64,000 nucleotides of DNA from Sorex araneus (GCF_027595985.1 NC_073303.1:374311803-374375802), one strand, 5' to 3'; numbered from the stretch's first letter, positions 24,163-36,146 are shown. A program made the numbers and translations. Notes: generated by a model not told the origin, from the letters alone.

Positions 24163-24412
24163 CTGTCACTGTCACTATCATCCCATTGCTCATCAATTTG
24201 CTCTAGCAGGCACCAGTAACGTCTCCATTGCGAGACTTGTTTGTTACTGTTTTTTGGCATGTTGAATACGCCACGGGTAGCTTGCCAGGCTCTGCCATGA
24301 GGGTAAAATACTCTTGGTAGCTTGCTGGGCTCTCCGAGGGGGGTGGAGGAATCCATCCTGGGTCTGCCTCATGCAAGGCGAACTCCCTTCTGCTGTGTTA
24401 TTGCTCCAGTCC
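24163..24412 (-). mobile_element. SINE type B, minus strand
   Basis: Tail complement CTGTCACTGTCACTATCATC, middle GCATGTTGAATACGCC and head complement ATTGCTCCAGTCC. Target duplication ATTTAATGTT at 24153-24162 and 24413-24422. Confidence 0.95.
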
Positions 24413-24589
24413 ATTTAATGTTACTATATAAAAATTCCAGCAAGGGCTTTCGTAGGTATAGACAAAGTTATTCTACATATATTCAGAAAAGGCCTGCATA
24501 ATAATTAAAACTACCTTGATAGATAAGAATAAAGTAATAATAATCAATACCTAATAATAGTGTTTGCTATGTATTTATTATTGTAATGA

Positions 24590-25157
24590 GCCTCATGCAT
24601 GAAGGAGCCAGCAGAGGAATCCAAGTGTGTGGGACCCGGGGCTGAAATCTCCAAGCCTGTTCAGATCGAGACTGAGCCTCTTCCACCCCGTCCCCCATTT
24701 TCCAGTAGCTAGGCGGTCACACCCACAAACTGTCCCTGGCATCATGTAATCTCATCAATGGCCAAGATCCAGAGACCATAAAACCAAGCTCCCAGAATAG
24801 AGCGATACAGAGTCTCTTGCCCCCATGCCTGACTGTCTTCACCGGGGCCCTTTGGAGGGAGTGGGTTGAGTCTTATAGCCTAGTTGTCCCTCTTGGAGAA
24901 CCTGGCAAGCTAACAAGATCTTCCTGCCCACACCGGAGAGCCTGGCAAGCTCCCAGTGGCATATTCATATGCCAAATACAGTAACAATGATGGGTCTCAT
25001 TCTCCTGACCCTGATAGAGTCTCTAATGTGGCACCGTTGGGAAGGATGAGTAAAAAGAGGCTGCTAAAATCTTAGGGTTAGGACGAATGGAGACATTACT
25101 GGACCTGCTTGAGCAAATCGACCATCAACGGGATGATAGTGATAATGATAGTGATGT
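24590..25157 (+). mobile_element. Composite retroposon (module X plus type C)
   Basis: Module X from GAGCCTCATGCATGAAGGAG to about 24800, then AGAGTCTCTTGCCCCCATGC, then module Y from GAGAACCTGGCAAGC with the type C insertion (GGGTCTCATTCTCCTGACCC) and a GATGATAGTGATAATGATAG tail. The AGAGTCTCTTGCCC block follows the CATGAAGGA block, the reverse of the order at 43632-44361. The 5' end is uncertain. Confidence 0.85.
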
Positions 25158-25490
25158 AGTTATTAATAGTGAAATATTATTGGAAAGATAGGCTCACAGA
25201 TGAGTGGAATAGAACAGAGAACTCAGAAGTAAATTCAAATAAATAACTCCACTGAAATTTGACATCTCTCTTCAGTGGAGTTAGGTATTATTCCGCTAAT
25301 AAATATTGCTTAAGTAACTGGATGGCCCCTGGTAAAACAAAAGAACCAAAACTCAAAATAAATTCCATATATTATAAAATTGAACTCAGTAAACCCACAA
25401 ATTCATGGATAGCTTATCTTTGAAAAAGTAGCTAAGAAAATCTCAACTAAGGGTTCAGGGAAAACTGGGTAGTCATACGTTAATAAAGAA
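25158..25490. other. AT-rich spacer
   Basis: Nothing recognised. Confidence 0.4.
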
Positions 25491-25494
25491 AATA

Positions 25495-25800
25495 AATGAT
25501 GATTGAAACTGGAGTATATCATGCCGAGTGAAGTTATTCAGAAAGAAAGTGATAGATACAGAATGATCTCTTTCATATTTAGGATTTAAAGATATACAGA
25601 AAGGAGCAACAATGGGCCAAAGGCAACACATAGCCGGAGAACTGATCCACACAACTGAGTTAGGGTGGGGGAAAGTGGGGTCCTTAGGAGGAAGAAGTGG
25701 GTACCATCTGATGGGTAATGGGGTTGGAATATGCACATGGAAAACCATCACTAACCAACACTATGTATTGTAAATCATACAATCTCAATCAATTCAAAAG
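25495..25800 (+). mobile_element. LINE-1 3' end fragment
   Basis: GGAGTATATCATGCCGAGTG, TTCAGAAAGAAAGTGATAGA, then CAGAATGATCTCTTTCATAT: the region typical of mammalian L1 3' ends. It fades out near the GTATTGTAAATCATACAATC terminus. Confidence 0.75.
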
Positions 25801-26087
25801 TAACGAGTAAAGTTCAACTCACTGGATTATGGATTTAGGAGAAATATGAAATCATAAAACTTTTAGAAAGAAATATTATGTCTGTTTTCTGAAGAAAAGA
25901 GTCAGTAGATTTGACACAAAATATGTGAACTTCAAAATAAATTGTAAACTAAACCTCCTCAAAAGAAAATTTTTGACCAGATTGGCCCCACATGCTTATC
26001 TATTTTAATATCCCATTACCATGAAATTTAGAGATTAGTTGCTAATTTTTAAACTATGTCAACATTATGTTATTAAGAATTCACTAG

Positions 26088-26262
26088 AGGGGTTGGAGCA
26101 ATAGCACAGCGGGGAGGGCGTTTGCCTTGCATGCAGCCAACATGGGTTCCAATCCCAGCATCCCATATGGTCCCCTGAGCACCGCCAAGAGTAATTCCTG
26201 AGTACAGAGCCAGGAGTAACTCCTGTGCATGGCCGGGTGTGACCCAAAAAGAAAAGAAAAAA
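26088..26262 (+). mobile_element. SINE type A
   Basis: Near-consensus type A with poly(A)-rich tail. A 13-bp target duplication AAGAATTCACTAG/AAGAATTCACCAG lies at 26075-26087 and 26263-26275. The preceding TATT makes it a TT/AAGA site. Confidence 0.95.
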
Positions 26263-26275
26263 AAGAATTCACCAG

Positions 26276-26705
26276 GAAAAACAACTGTTAGAAAATCCGT
26301 GGGAAGATTAAAAAAAAAAAATCTGTATAAAATATAGTTAATACAGAACAAATTAGGAGCATGGTTGGATAAGTAGCAGATGGAGGGGAATGAATATGCA
26401 AGCAGAAGTGAATGCAAAGAGATAAGAAATTAAGTGTTCATTTTAGGGAAATAATTACATTTTTCAGATTTCTTAGGTGAAAGAACTCACTGGGTAGTCA
26501 GCTAATTAGTTACATCATTGCAAGATGTTACAATTAAACTTAAGAGAGCAATGTAATTATTTGCTTAACATAAGGGTTAAGTGCAATATTTAAATAAAAT
26601 AGTGTAAGAAAATAAGAATGGAGTATTACATAAAACGTATTAATGTTAATAATAATTATATTCAAATATATTCAAGCACCAGCGATGCATACTTAAACTT
26701 AATAA
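26276..26705. other. AT-rich spacer
   Basis: Nothing recognised. Confidence 0.4.
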
Positions 26706-26709
26706 ACAT

Positions 26710-26866
26710 ATTGGGGGAGGATAGATCAACAGGTTGAGTGTGTGGTTTGCAAGCAGAGGGCTCAGCTTTAATCCCTGCTATTGCATGGTACACGGGGCAT
26801 CCCAGCAAAGACACCAGAGCACAGAGTTGAGGATAGCTCTGAGCACTGCTAAGCATTGTAAAATAA
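26710..26866 (+). mobile_element. Diverged SINE type A
   Basis: GGGGGAGGATAGATCAACAG head, TTTGCAAGCAGAGGGCTCAG and TTTAATCCCTGCT replacing the B-box, then AGCTCTGAGCACTGCTAAGC. An older copy. Confidence 0.7.
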
Positions 26867-27734
26867 ACTCCCCAAAGGAATCTATTTTGTTATTTGTCTC
26901 AATGATTTCTCTTTATATTCTGTTCAAGTTCACAAATACCTTGATACAAATGTGAAAGAAGGAGTTCATGTTTAAATTCAGGTTTATATATTCTTAGTTT
27001 ATATTTTGTCCTATATAATAGGAAACATGAGTAACTGTTCTATTTTTCATGATATACAATATAAGCAGTTAAACAAAAACCCTATGTCCAGTGAGATACC
27101 CAATTGAAACTGGAAGACGATGAATCATTTGGTTCACTGTTTACACAATCATTCATGTAGCTCAAATACTTTTCCCTGTCTATTGAGAGATATTGGAAAG
27201 GTCATATATTGACCAGTCAAGCTGATTGATACATAAATCAACCATCACAGCATCCAATGTCCCACACATACGTAGTTAGACAAGAAGAATTAATTTTCAA
27301 ACTGATGATCTCAATAACAAATCAATGCATAAGAAAAAAATATTTTAAAGTGTTAAAGATAAAAAGGATATAATTTTGTAACCAAGTACATTTATTTAAA
27401 TGAAAAGATTATTAAGGATATTGCAATAATAGAGTTCTGAAAAGTCTCTACAGGAAAAATTCCTAGAAAGTTCTCTTAGACAAATTAATCAGCTAAAGAG
27501 AAATACATGAATATGATATAAACTAACTGGAAATGAGGCAATGATTTTGCAAATGTTGCCTGAATGTTTGGGAAAAGCACAATGTGTACGTAAGATAATA
27601 TCACAAATACATCCCAGAGGGATGCTGCCCAACATATAACAAAATATAACAAAAGCCATAAATAAAAGCTACACAAGAAATTCATGTTTTACAGTAATCC
27701 AATTTAAAACACTAAAGGTTAAGGAAATCCAAAC
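26867..27734. other. AT-rich intergenic sequence
   Basis: No gene or repeat recognised; very A/T-rich. Confidence 0.4.
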
Positions 27735-28605
27735 CAAGATGAAAATGAGACATCATCTTTCACCAGTAAGAATGTTGCACATCAAAAATACAGGGAGCAG
27801 TCTCTGTTGGTGGGGATGTGACGATGTGCTCTCATCCATTGTTGGTGGGAATGTCGTCTGGTTCAAGCCCTCTGGAGAACAGTATGGGAGTTTCTCAGTA
27901 AACTCAGAATTGAGCTCTCACATGACTCAGCAATTCCACTGTTGGGTATCTAACCCCAGGACAGAAAAACACTCACTCGAAAGAACATATGCACAACATT
28001 ATTTGTTGTAGCACTCAGTACAATAGCTAAAACTCGGAGTCAACCCAGATGTCCAACGACAAGTAAATGGATCATGAAGATGTGGTATGAAGATTCAATG
28101 GAATACTATATAGCCATAAGGAATGATAAAATCACACAATCCACTGTAACATGGGTGGAACTGGAAGACACCATGTTAAATGAAGTAAATCAGAAGAAAG
28201 ATAAACACTTTTATCTGGTACTTAGAATAACTGGATGAGGGAATGCAATGTATTGGGGCCGGGTTGCCCTGATCAGTGTTGGCTCTGGAATATAGGTAGG
28301 AGAAGGAAAGAAAGAGCGGAGAGGAAGGGGAAAATAGATTAGAAGCAACAGGGGGCAGGTCTTGGGATTCAGGTACAGGGGAGGTGTTAAGAAATAATAG
28401 AGCCAAATATCCCAACCACAATACTGAAATCAAGACAAATTTTAACAGCCAAACTCTACAAGGTGACTGTCAAGAGGGTGGACGAAGAAAACTGTAGGAG
28501 GAGGAAAGTTGACACGGGCTGTGGGATCAGTCTGCAATATTGTATGTCAAAAACTTAGCTACAGATAACTTTGTAAATCATGCTGGTTTAATAAAATTTT
28601 TAAAA
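27735..28605 (+). mobile_element. LINE-1, 5'-truncated, 3' end of ORF2 region and 3' UTR
   Basis: Canonical mammalian L1 landmarks in order: GGTGGGAATGTCGTCTGGTT, CACTGTTGGGTATCTAACCC, CACTCAGTACAATAGCTAAA, CCAGATGTCCAACGAC, TGGAATACTATATAGCCATA, ACATGGGTGGAACTGGAAGA and GAAGTAAATCAGAAGAAAGA. It ends ATCATGCTGGTTTAATAAAA with an A/T tail. The longest L1 fragment in the window; open frames are short and broken. Confidence 0.93.
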
Positions 28606-29737
28606 TATAAATATTTTTTAAATTAAAAAATCTGGGAAGTATCAAAAAGTAGAGGAAACAATTGAAATTAACTTTAATGCTAAATCCAAAATATTTATAC
28701 ATATGGGATGTTTCCCAATTCACATATCAGGAAATATTACTTTAATCTATACTCAATATTGTTTTGAGACCATTTATGTGTTCTGTATTTTACCAAAGCT
28801 TTGACACTGGTGTGTGTTTAATACCTGATTCTCAATTTTGGACTAAATACATTCCATTTTTGCTCAGGGCCAGCATATCAGTAAGCTTGGTTATAAAGGA
28901 ACCCAATCTGTCAGTGTGGTGTCTCAGATGCCGTTACTGGGAGATACTGAGCTGATGTTGTCTTAGATGCGGTTACTGGGAGATACTGAGCAAAGACACC
29001 AAACAGATGAAGGCAGCAGGTCAGACAGAAATCTCAACTATAGACCTTTTTATCACCTTATACCAGAATATATATACAGTTACTATTTCTGACTATCATT
29101 GCAATTTATTTCCCTATGACATGCTGATTTTTCTGGGCAAAAACATACTTAATAAAAATGCTACATTAAAGACCGTGTAAACTGATGAAACAACTTAAGA
29201 AGATATTTTGGTTACTTACAGCTGTCGTTTTCTTGATCCATTCATCTTTCTCCCTTAATTCATTTTCCTCTTGACATACTGAATGCATAATTAATAGACC
29301 AGATAGACATCTAGTCAGAAAAAAGTAGCTTTCATTTTAAGCTGTCATCACCTTAAAAGAAAAAGCGCCTTCCTGAATCCTGATGAGCCATTCTCTTGCC
29401 CAAGCAGGTACGTTTTTCCCGAAGGCTTCTCATTCTCATCTGATGTGCAAAAACCCTCACGGATATTAGTGAGAAGCTATGGGGAGAGCCGGGGGACTCT
29501 GAGGAGTCTCTTTTCTCTGATGCCGAAACTGTTTTTGCCTTTTTCATGCCACTCTTGCTTTTTCCAGGTGTCTTTTAGCACCTGCCTATAAATGTCAGAA
29601 GCTAAAATGTGGCAGACAAAAACAATGACTAACTCTACTGGGGAACTATTGTAAAAAACTATTGAGTCTTTGAATAAGTCTTTGAATAAGTGCAATTGAT
29701 ATGTTTTTTGGGGGAAAGAGACAATTTTAAAAGTTTG
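28606..29737. other. Intergenic sequence with a small tandem duplication
   Basis: Holds a 39-bp-offset tandem duplication at 28923-28991 and a 15-bp one near 29665-29694 (GTCTTTGAATAA repeated). No gene recognised. Confidence 0.5.
28923..28991 (+). repeat. Two-copy tandem duplication, 39-bp period
   Basis: 28923-28952 and 28962-28991 share GTTACTGGGAGATACTGAGC and flanking bases with two differences. Confidence 0.85.
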
Positions 29738-29739
29738 GA

Positions 29740-29740
<1 letters not shown>

Positions 29741-29773
<33 letters not shown>
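29741..29773. repeat. (AC)n microsatellite
   Basis: About 33 bp of perfect AC repeat, preceded by GGAATAC. Confidence 0.97.
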
Positions 29774-29776
<3 letters not shown>

Positions 29777-30229
29777 TCTGATAATGTAAGCAGACACCCT
29801 GTTTCATAGCGGCCCCTGGCCAACTCTACAAAGCCGATTCTGGGTGAAGGGTTTGTTTCCCTCACTCTGACCCTTTTTTCATGTAGAATCTGAGGTTCTC
29901 TGACAAACCCTTCCTGTTCTCACCCACAGCTTTTATCTTTCATGCATCCACTCCGTGGAATTCAGCTTGACCTTCTGGTCCGCCCAAACAGTGAGTGAAA
30001 TGACCTAGCCAGAGCACTATATACCGGCATTTACTGCACAGTACTTCAAGTACGGTTTCCTGACCATCTCCCTTTCTTAGGCACACTTACTGAAGGTCCC
30101 AGAAACTTCAAGTGTTTAGCACTTTAGATTTATTTGTATCCTGAATCTCCTTAAAAATTCAAAGCACCCTGATCCCTTTATTTTTCTGAAAAAATATATG
30201 TACAAATAGGTACAATTTTTATCTCAATT
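29774..30229. other. Unique intergenic sequence
   Basis: Nothing recognised. Confidence 0.4.
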
Positions 30230-30345
30230 TTTTGTTTTGTTGCTACAGGGTCACACCTGGCAGTGTTCATGGCCCATGGTTCCCACGGAACTCTGAAGTA
30301 TGGATACTGATCATACAAAGTAAGTGCTCCAGTCCAACCTAGCTC
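30230..30345 (-). mobile_element. Diverged SINE type A, minus strand
   Basis: ACAGGGTCACACCTGGCAGT (complement of the type A 3' block) and an end at AAGTAAGTGCTCCAGTCC (head complement). Middle strongly changed. Confidence 0.65.
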
Positions 30346-30835
30346 TGAGGATGAAAGGTAATTGCTCCTCCTAAGTCATTCAGTTGATGAGTCTTAGTCC
30401 CACAAATACTGTTTCTTAATAAGAGAGAAATCTCCACCGCAATGTACAAGGACCTCCATACGTAAATACCTTCTTCAATTAACAACCTTTTTGCTTACTG
30501 ACATTGTTTATAGGAGAACTCACAGTAGTTTGGTTTCCAATTTTACATTTCACATTAAAAATGTGCATCGAGAAGGATCCTGGGAAATTGTGGGTCCAGG
30601 ACACATTTCTCCTGAGTCAGTGGTGCTGCTGCTCTTTCTGTTCTCCCTGTTCCAGTTAGCGACACCGTAAAGTGAGAGCACCCTTATGTTCTGTGATGTT
30701 TGCTCCTTGCTTTGTGTTTACTGTTGTGTGAAATGGGATATGGGGAGTGGGGAAAAGAGGCCTTCTACTCTCAGGACCCTGCCCTGGGAAATTTGTATGA
30801 ATTTCCAGGACTATAATCTCTCTAAATGAATGAGG
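30346..30835. other. Unique intergenic sequence
   Basis: Nothing recognised. Confidence 0.4.
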
Positions 30836-30837
30836 TG

Positions 30838-31010
30838 AGGGGGGTGTGGAGTAGGGTGCTTGGCTTGCATGTGCATGACCCAGGTTCAATACTCAGAACT
30901 CCAGATGGTCCCCTGAGCCCACCAGGAGTGATCCCTGACTACAGAACCGTGAGTTAATCCTGGATACCACTGGGTGTGGCCTCAAAGCAAACAGACAAAC
31001 AACAAGAGGC
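30838..31010 (+). mobile_element. Diverged SINE type A
   Basis: GGTGCTTGGCTTGCATGTGC, ACCCAGGTTCAATACTC (B-box), CCAGATGGTCCCCTGAGCCC and CACTGGGTGTGGCCTCAAAG. The head start is degenerate. Confidence 0.8.
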
Positions 31011-31274
31011 AAAAAAGAAAGAAAATGTGAGCATCTGTTGCAACTCTCATTTAGTCTTGGCATGAGGTATTTTAGAATTCTTTCCATCTTTCATTGTCAC
31101 CAAGGCCTGGTGACAGAGCTATGGCTGGCCGCTGTAGGAAATGGGGATGATTGCCCTGGGGCAGGGAGTGAGGAAGAGAACAAAGGGCAATTGTGGGAAA
31201 AACAGAAGTTAAAGAGTGAGGAGGTCTCTGGGCGGATTGAGTGAGAAGCAGAGAAGCTAAGAAGTCACTCTCTT

Positions 31275-31395
31275 GGCTGGAGTGATAGGACAGTGGGGAG
31301 AGTGTGGCCTTACTTGGTGTCATCCCAGGTTCCATCCCTGGTACCACATATGGCCCACAAGGGCTAGAGTATGCCCACTCCACCCAAAAAAACAA
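31275..31395 (+). mobile_element. Diverged SINE type A, internally shortened
   Basis: TTGGCTGGAGTGATAGGACA head, CAGGTTCCATCCCTGGTACC, CACATATGGCCCACAAGGGC and CCACCCAAAAAAACA. About 40 bp of the 3' half is missing. Confidence 0.8.
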
Positions 31396-31399
31396 GTGC

Positions 31400-31912
31400 C
31401 TTTCCATCTGATGCTGACCTTTTCTCTATTGGTTGTCCTTCCATCTCTCCTCCTGAGTAAGTGAAGACCCTCCAGGGTCTTCACTCCTTATTAGAATATG
31501 GGGAATACATTTCCTTTCTTGGCTTCTCAATAGACCATTCTCATAAGCACATGACTAAATCTCTTCTGACACTTTCAATTTGCATTTCCAGGTATTTACT
31601 AGGCTGTTTCCACTCCCACCCGCATCCTCCAATCCTCATATTAAATAAGAGTAACATTACAAATAGGATTTATGGAGTAAGAGGATTACCTTAAATCTCT
31701 GACCAAATGCACAGTACAGGTTTGCATGTTCAAAAACTGATGTCAACACACTCCCTGTCCTAACATCACCACTCAAGTCCTGCCTTCCAAAAGGAAACAC
31801 TTAATGATGATGCACATGGATTCATCTGGAAACTGGAGTCTCCAACTGGTGACCAAGATCAGACAACTGTTAAGTCTCAAAAAAAAAAAAAAAAACCTCT
31901 AGATTTTGCCTA
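31400..31912. other. Unique intergenic sequence
   Basis: Nothing recognised. Contains a 17-A run at 31879-31895 next to the following SINE. Confidence 0.4.
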
Positions 31913-31925
31913 TATTTTTTGTTTA

Positions 31926-32166
31926 GGGCTGAAGCGATAGCACAACTGTAGGGCATTTGTCTTACACATGGCCAACATGAGTTCGATTCCCCCGCCCGAC
32001 AAGTTACCAAGAGTATCTCACTGCATGGAAGAGCCTGGAAAGCTCCCTGTGGTGTATTCGATATGCCAAAATCAGTAACAAGTGTCAAAATAAAGACGTT
32101 ACTGGTGCCTGCTGGAGCAAATTGATGAGCAACAGGACGACAGTGACAGTGACAATGACAGTGATT
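31926..32166 (+). mobile_element. SINE type B, internally shortened
   Basis: GGGCTGAAGCGATAGCACAA head, GAGTTCGATTCCCCCGCCC, ATTCGATATGCCAAAATCAG and tail ACAGTGACAGTGACAATGAC. Probable target duplication TTTTTTGTTTAG/TTTTTTGTTTGG at about 31914-31925 and 32167-32178. Confidence 0.9.
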
Positions 32167-32177
32167 TTTTTGTTTGG

Positions 32178-32340
32178 TTTAGTTCAGGGGCCACCCCCAA
32201 TGGTGCAGGGTTTACTTCTAACTCTGTGCTTGGGAATCATTCCTGGCAGGCTTACTGGACCCTATGGGCTGCTGAGGATGAATCCTGGGTAAGGGGTATG
32301 CAAGGCAAATGCCCCATCCACTGTACTATCTCTCCAACCC
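32178..32340 (-). mobile_element. SINE type A, minus strand, diverged
   Basis: AGGGGCCACCCCCAATGGTG start, GGAATCATTCCTGGCAGGC, ATGCAAGGCAAATGCCCCAT and head complement TACTATCTCTCCAACCC. It abuts the preceding SINE in opposite orientation. Confidence 0.85.
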
Positions 32341-32698
32341 AATTGATTTGTATTTTAAAATAAATAGTAGGACCTCTTGAGGATGGAGATCGATTTCACC
32401 GGTCTAGTGTGTACGCCTTCCATGCTGGAGGCTTGCATCCCGGTACCACTAGGTCCCTAGGAATTTGCTGCTGAACACTGCTGAGAAGTGCACTCGCCAA
32501 AAGCTAAGAGTAAGACCTATCAGGAAGTTTCCAAATGGATCAAATAACACTGATCTTCAACGTGCGATGAAACGGACAGGCATCATCAGCATGTGCAAAC
32601 AAACCCGTCAAAAGCCAAATGGTGTTTTCAATAGTTGGAAGCTTTGCACACAGAGGTCACCAACAGATGTCCACTGGAAATACTAAATGCCTATCTCT
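32341..32698. other. Unique intergenic sequence
   Basis: A weak type A-like trace at about 32395-32490 is too diverged to call. Otherwise nothing recognised. Confidence 0.35.
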
Positions 32699-32711
32699 GG
32701 ATCTGTTACAC

Positions 32712-32885
32712 GGCTAAGACTGACCAGAGACATAGCACACCGAGTGAGTGAGGCACTTACCTTCCACGTGCCCCACCCAGGATCGATCCTGAGCACCCTT
32801 GAGAGTAACCCAAGTCCTATCAGGACTAATCCTGCCACCCCCGCCCCCCCAAGAACCTCTGGTTTTAGTCCCCACACCGAATCAA
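32712..32885 (+). mobile_element. Diverged SINE type A
   Basis: ACCAGAGACATAGCACACCG, TGCCCCACCCAGGATCGATC and CTGAGCACCCTTGAGAGTAA keep type A order. An eight-C run at about 32842-32849. Confidence 0.65.
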
Positions 32886-32889
32886 AACA

Positions 32890-34322
32890 AACCAAGAAAA
32901 ACAGAAAAATATTTGGTGCTTTCCACCAAAAACTGTGGAAGGCAGAAATTTCGAATGCAGTTGATGGGGCTGATGATAAAGGACTGTGAGAGAGTGACAA
33001 ATTAAACACATCTTGGGTGAATGTGGTGGAAGATGGTGAGAAGATTACAAAAAATTTGATAGCAGCACGAAATCTTCAAACACAGATGATTAAATTGGGT
33101 ATGTTTGTTCTTCACAACATTGCGGCAAATTTTCAAGAAATAATATTTCAACTCTATTGTAAAATCAATGACAACTAATGCATTAGCTTTATTTTTCAGA
33201 CTAGAAAAATGTTCACTCAATTGTCCTGAAGAAATGTTGTGCTCTGATTTGGACTATCCAATATTAGCATATTTTTATGAGTATTCCATACATCCTAATC
33301 TTGCACCAAAGGTAACTTATTAATGTTATTTAAGTCATACTGGCACATTTTTAGAAGCTTTATATAATGATAACACGTTATATTTTTGGAAAAAATAAAT
33401 TAATTAAAGGGTCTGGCATAAATCTTCTATGGTTCTGCAGTGAAATAGCTATATTTATCCATATTTCACAATCCCTTTCTTTTACAATTCCTTTCTTGGC
33501 AAAAACTAAAGTGTGGGGAGAATTGCAATCACTGTGCAGGACAAAGATTTCCCATACTAATGTTGCAGTAGATCTGGAAATTCTATGTACTGAATGACAA
33601 ACAGATTTTGAGGTGGCATCAAAACAAATAAGCAGAAATACATATTGAATTTTTAGAATACCTGTCTGTTATACTATTTGGAAACATCTGTCTACTGCTT
33701 CTAAATTGCATCATAGACTGATATCATAAAATACAAATATTGTACGACTCTCTGACATGCCTTCAAAACAATACTTCAATTTGAAAGCATTGATGTCAGG
33801 AGAAATATTAATCTGACAGGATCATTTATGATATTTCATAATCATAAAGTATACAATAAGAAAAAGAAACAATATACCTAACCCATAACTAATGAAATCA
33901 ATCTACTGGTAGATTGGACTTAGAAAAACACAACACTTTCCCAATTTAATTTTTTAAGGTCTGGTATCAGAACTCTCCTAACAATAATTAGAAGCAAGGA
34001 AGGTCACATACACTGCAAACAATCCATTTATACCAGGTTCAGAAAAAAGGTCAAGCAGAGTTTTATGTGAGCATTGGCCCACCTGAGAGGCATAACTTGA
34101 CACAGCATCAGGCAAAGACCCATGACTTCCCTGCCCCTACTCTCCCCAGAGATGAGCTCCATCACCGAGACTCAGAGCAAGACGAGAAAGAGGTATAAGA
34201 ACACTTAGAACTGGGACTTGAATTATGACCTTGGCTTCTTTTCAGCAGTCTGAACTCCCAGACAGATAGAAAGTAAAAATGAAACTGAAACACAAGTTTA
34301 AGGTACTTATGTAATAAAAATA
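32890..34322. other. AT-rich intergenic sequence
   Basis: No repeat or gene recognised in 1.4 kb. Short frames have no family signature. Confidence 0.4.
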
Positions 34323-34324
34323 TT

Positions 34325-34485
34325 CTGGGGCTGCAAGGATAGTACACTGTAGGGCTCTTGCCTTTCAAGTAGTTGACCCAGAGTTGATAGCTAGCATCAC
34401 ATATGGTCCCCAGAGCCCACCGGGAGTGATTTCTGAATGCAAATGACACTGTGGGATGTGGTTCAAGAATAAAACAACAACAACA
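34325..34485 (+). mobile_element. Diverged SINE type A
   Basis: TGGGGCTGCAAGGATAGTAC head, TAGTTGACCCAGAGTTGATA, ATCACATATGGTCCCCAGAG and an A-rich end AATAAAACAACAACAACAAA. Confidence 0.85.
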
Positions 34486-34498
34486 AAAAATATCTATT

Positions 34499-34698
34499 GA
34501 GGCTGGAGTGATAGCACAGGGGGTAGGGTGTTTGCCTTGTATGTGGCTGACTCGGTTTCAATCCCCAGCATCCCATATGGTTCCCTGAGCACTGCTAAGA
34601 GTAATTTCTGAGTGTATGAGCCAGGAGTAACCGCATCGCAGGGTGAGACCCAAAAAGCAAAAAAAAAAAAAAAAAAAGAAAGAAAGAAAGAAAGAAAA
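34499..34698 (+). mobile_element. SINE type A with A/GAAA tail
   Basis: GAGGCTGGAGTGATAGCACA head to AGACCCAAAAAGCAAAAAAA, then (GAAA)n to 34698. A small flanking match AATATCTA (about 34489 and 34699) may be its target duplication, which would place it in the tail of the preceding SINE. Confidence 0.92.
34660..34698 (+). repeat. Poly(A)/(GAAA)n SINE tail
   Basis: About 20 A followed by AAGAAAGAAAGAAAGAAAG. Confidence 0.95.
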
Positions 34699-34889
34699 GA
34701 ATATCTACAAAATACTTATCAACCAGGGATCACGTGGCTCCCTGTGGGTTCATAGGTGGAAACCAGGTGAGTGGGTAGCGCTGCATGAGATAAGGAGACC
34801 AACTAGTAGGGTTGAGGGGCCACAAGAATTAAACAAGATTGGAAGAGGGCCAAGTCTAATAAAGCTTGAGAAAGTGCTACAGAAAGGAG

Positions 34890-34968
34890 TCATTGAGTAA
34901 TCCCTGAGCTCAGAGCCAGGAGTGAGCCTTGAGCATTACTAGGTGTGGCCCTAAAACAGAAACAAAAG
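34890..34968 (+). mobile_element. SINE type A 3' half
   Basis: AGTAATCCCTGAGCTCAGAG, CCAGGAGTGAGCCTTGAGC and TAGGTGTGGCCCTAAAACAG match only the second half of type A. Confidence 0.75.
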
Positions 34969-35099
34969 GGGAAAAAAGAATCTGAACACTTTTCCTAATG
35001 CACGTGTTTCACAGATCAAGTCTTGGAGTGGCGGCTTCTTGAAAGTAAACACAATCTTTTCTTGTCAGATAACTTACCTTTTCAAAGTGTCTTTGGGGA

Positions 35100-35257
35100 A
35101 GGTGGAGGGAGGGGGATTAGGATGGCTCCAGGTGGTGCTCAGGGGCTACTTCCAGCTTGGTGCTTAGGGTTCATTTCTGGCAGCGCTTGGAGCAGTACCA
35201 GGATCAAATCAAGGTCAGCAGTATACAAGGCAGATACATTAATTGCAGTACTATCTT
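35100..35257 (-). mobile_element. SINE type A, minus strand, diverged
   Basis: GGTGGTGCTCAGGGGCTACT, GTTCATTTCTGGCAGCGC, AGTACCAGGATCAAATCAAG and GCAGTACTATCTTTTTGG (head complement). Confidence 0.75.
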
Positions 35258-35259
35258 TT

Positions 35260-36140
35260 TGGAAACATCTCTATCTTCTAGAAAACAGAATCACTATTTT
35301 GTTAATATCAGTGTATTTAGAGTCATTACAGAAAGCAGAGAAAACTTATTGAGATATGTGGTCGAAATAAAAGACCATTTAATGATATACCATCTTAAGA
35401 AGTAATCTCTATGATCACATGCACCTTTATATTTTAACCACAGGTTTAGCTTTCCTCTGTATTCTGGGGATTTCAAACCTAACACGAGAATATTTGATCA
35501 TGATTAATGTAACCCACCTGGGGAAGAAAATAGTAGTGCATTGACACCTCCACATAGCACTGTTTAAAGTCCCAAAGTGCTCATGAAGTTCCTCAAGAAT
35601 TTTCCAGTCAATAGCTAAAAGAAATTTAAACTCCAGTTTTACTGTCTCTTCCAAAGAAGTGGGGCTATAAAATCCATTCAAGATGCACCACGCAGCTTTT
35701 TAAGAAGGATTCTTAATTTAGGGCAGAGGCACATAAATCAAATTATTTAGAACAGAGGAAATCAACTGTCATGGAGACACACAAAAGGAGATAAAATTAA
35801 CTTGAAGGTAAGAAGTAACTAGGAATTGGAATCATTCAATGTGTATCAAAGAAAAGAAAAGGAACAAACCCTTTTAAATCAGACAATAAACTTGTTTATT
35901 TACAGCGAGTGTCTAAAACCACTGACATTAAAACTAACGTAACACTGATTTCTTTGCAATTACTATGAGAGCGCCAACAAATCTGTGTGAAACACAAGGA
36001 ATCTAAGAGAGGAAGCAATCTAGAGACAGAATGAGAATACAGGAAATTTTCTTCACTGTACTTGCCTAAAGATTTTTCACCAATTCCTGATGGGGAAACA
36101 ATATTATCTCAATAACATATGTATGTATAATATTATGTAT
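35260..36140. other. AT-rich intergenic sequence
   Basis: Nothing recognised. It ends sharply at a CpG-rich block. Confidence 0.4.
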
Positions 36141-36146
36141 AATTAT

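Noticed and set aside
32395..32490. Possible very old type A SINE
   Set aside because: Only scattered short matches; too weak to separate from chance.
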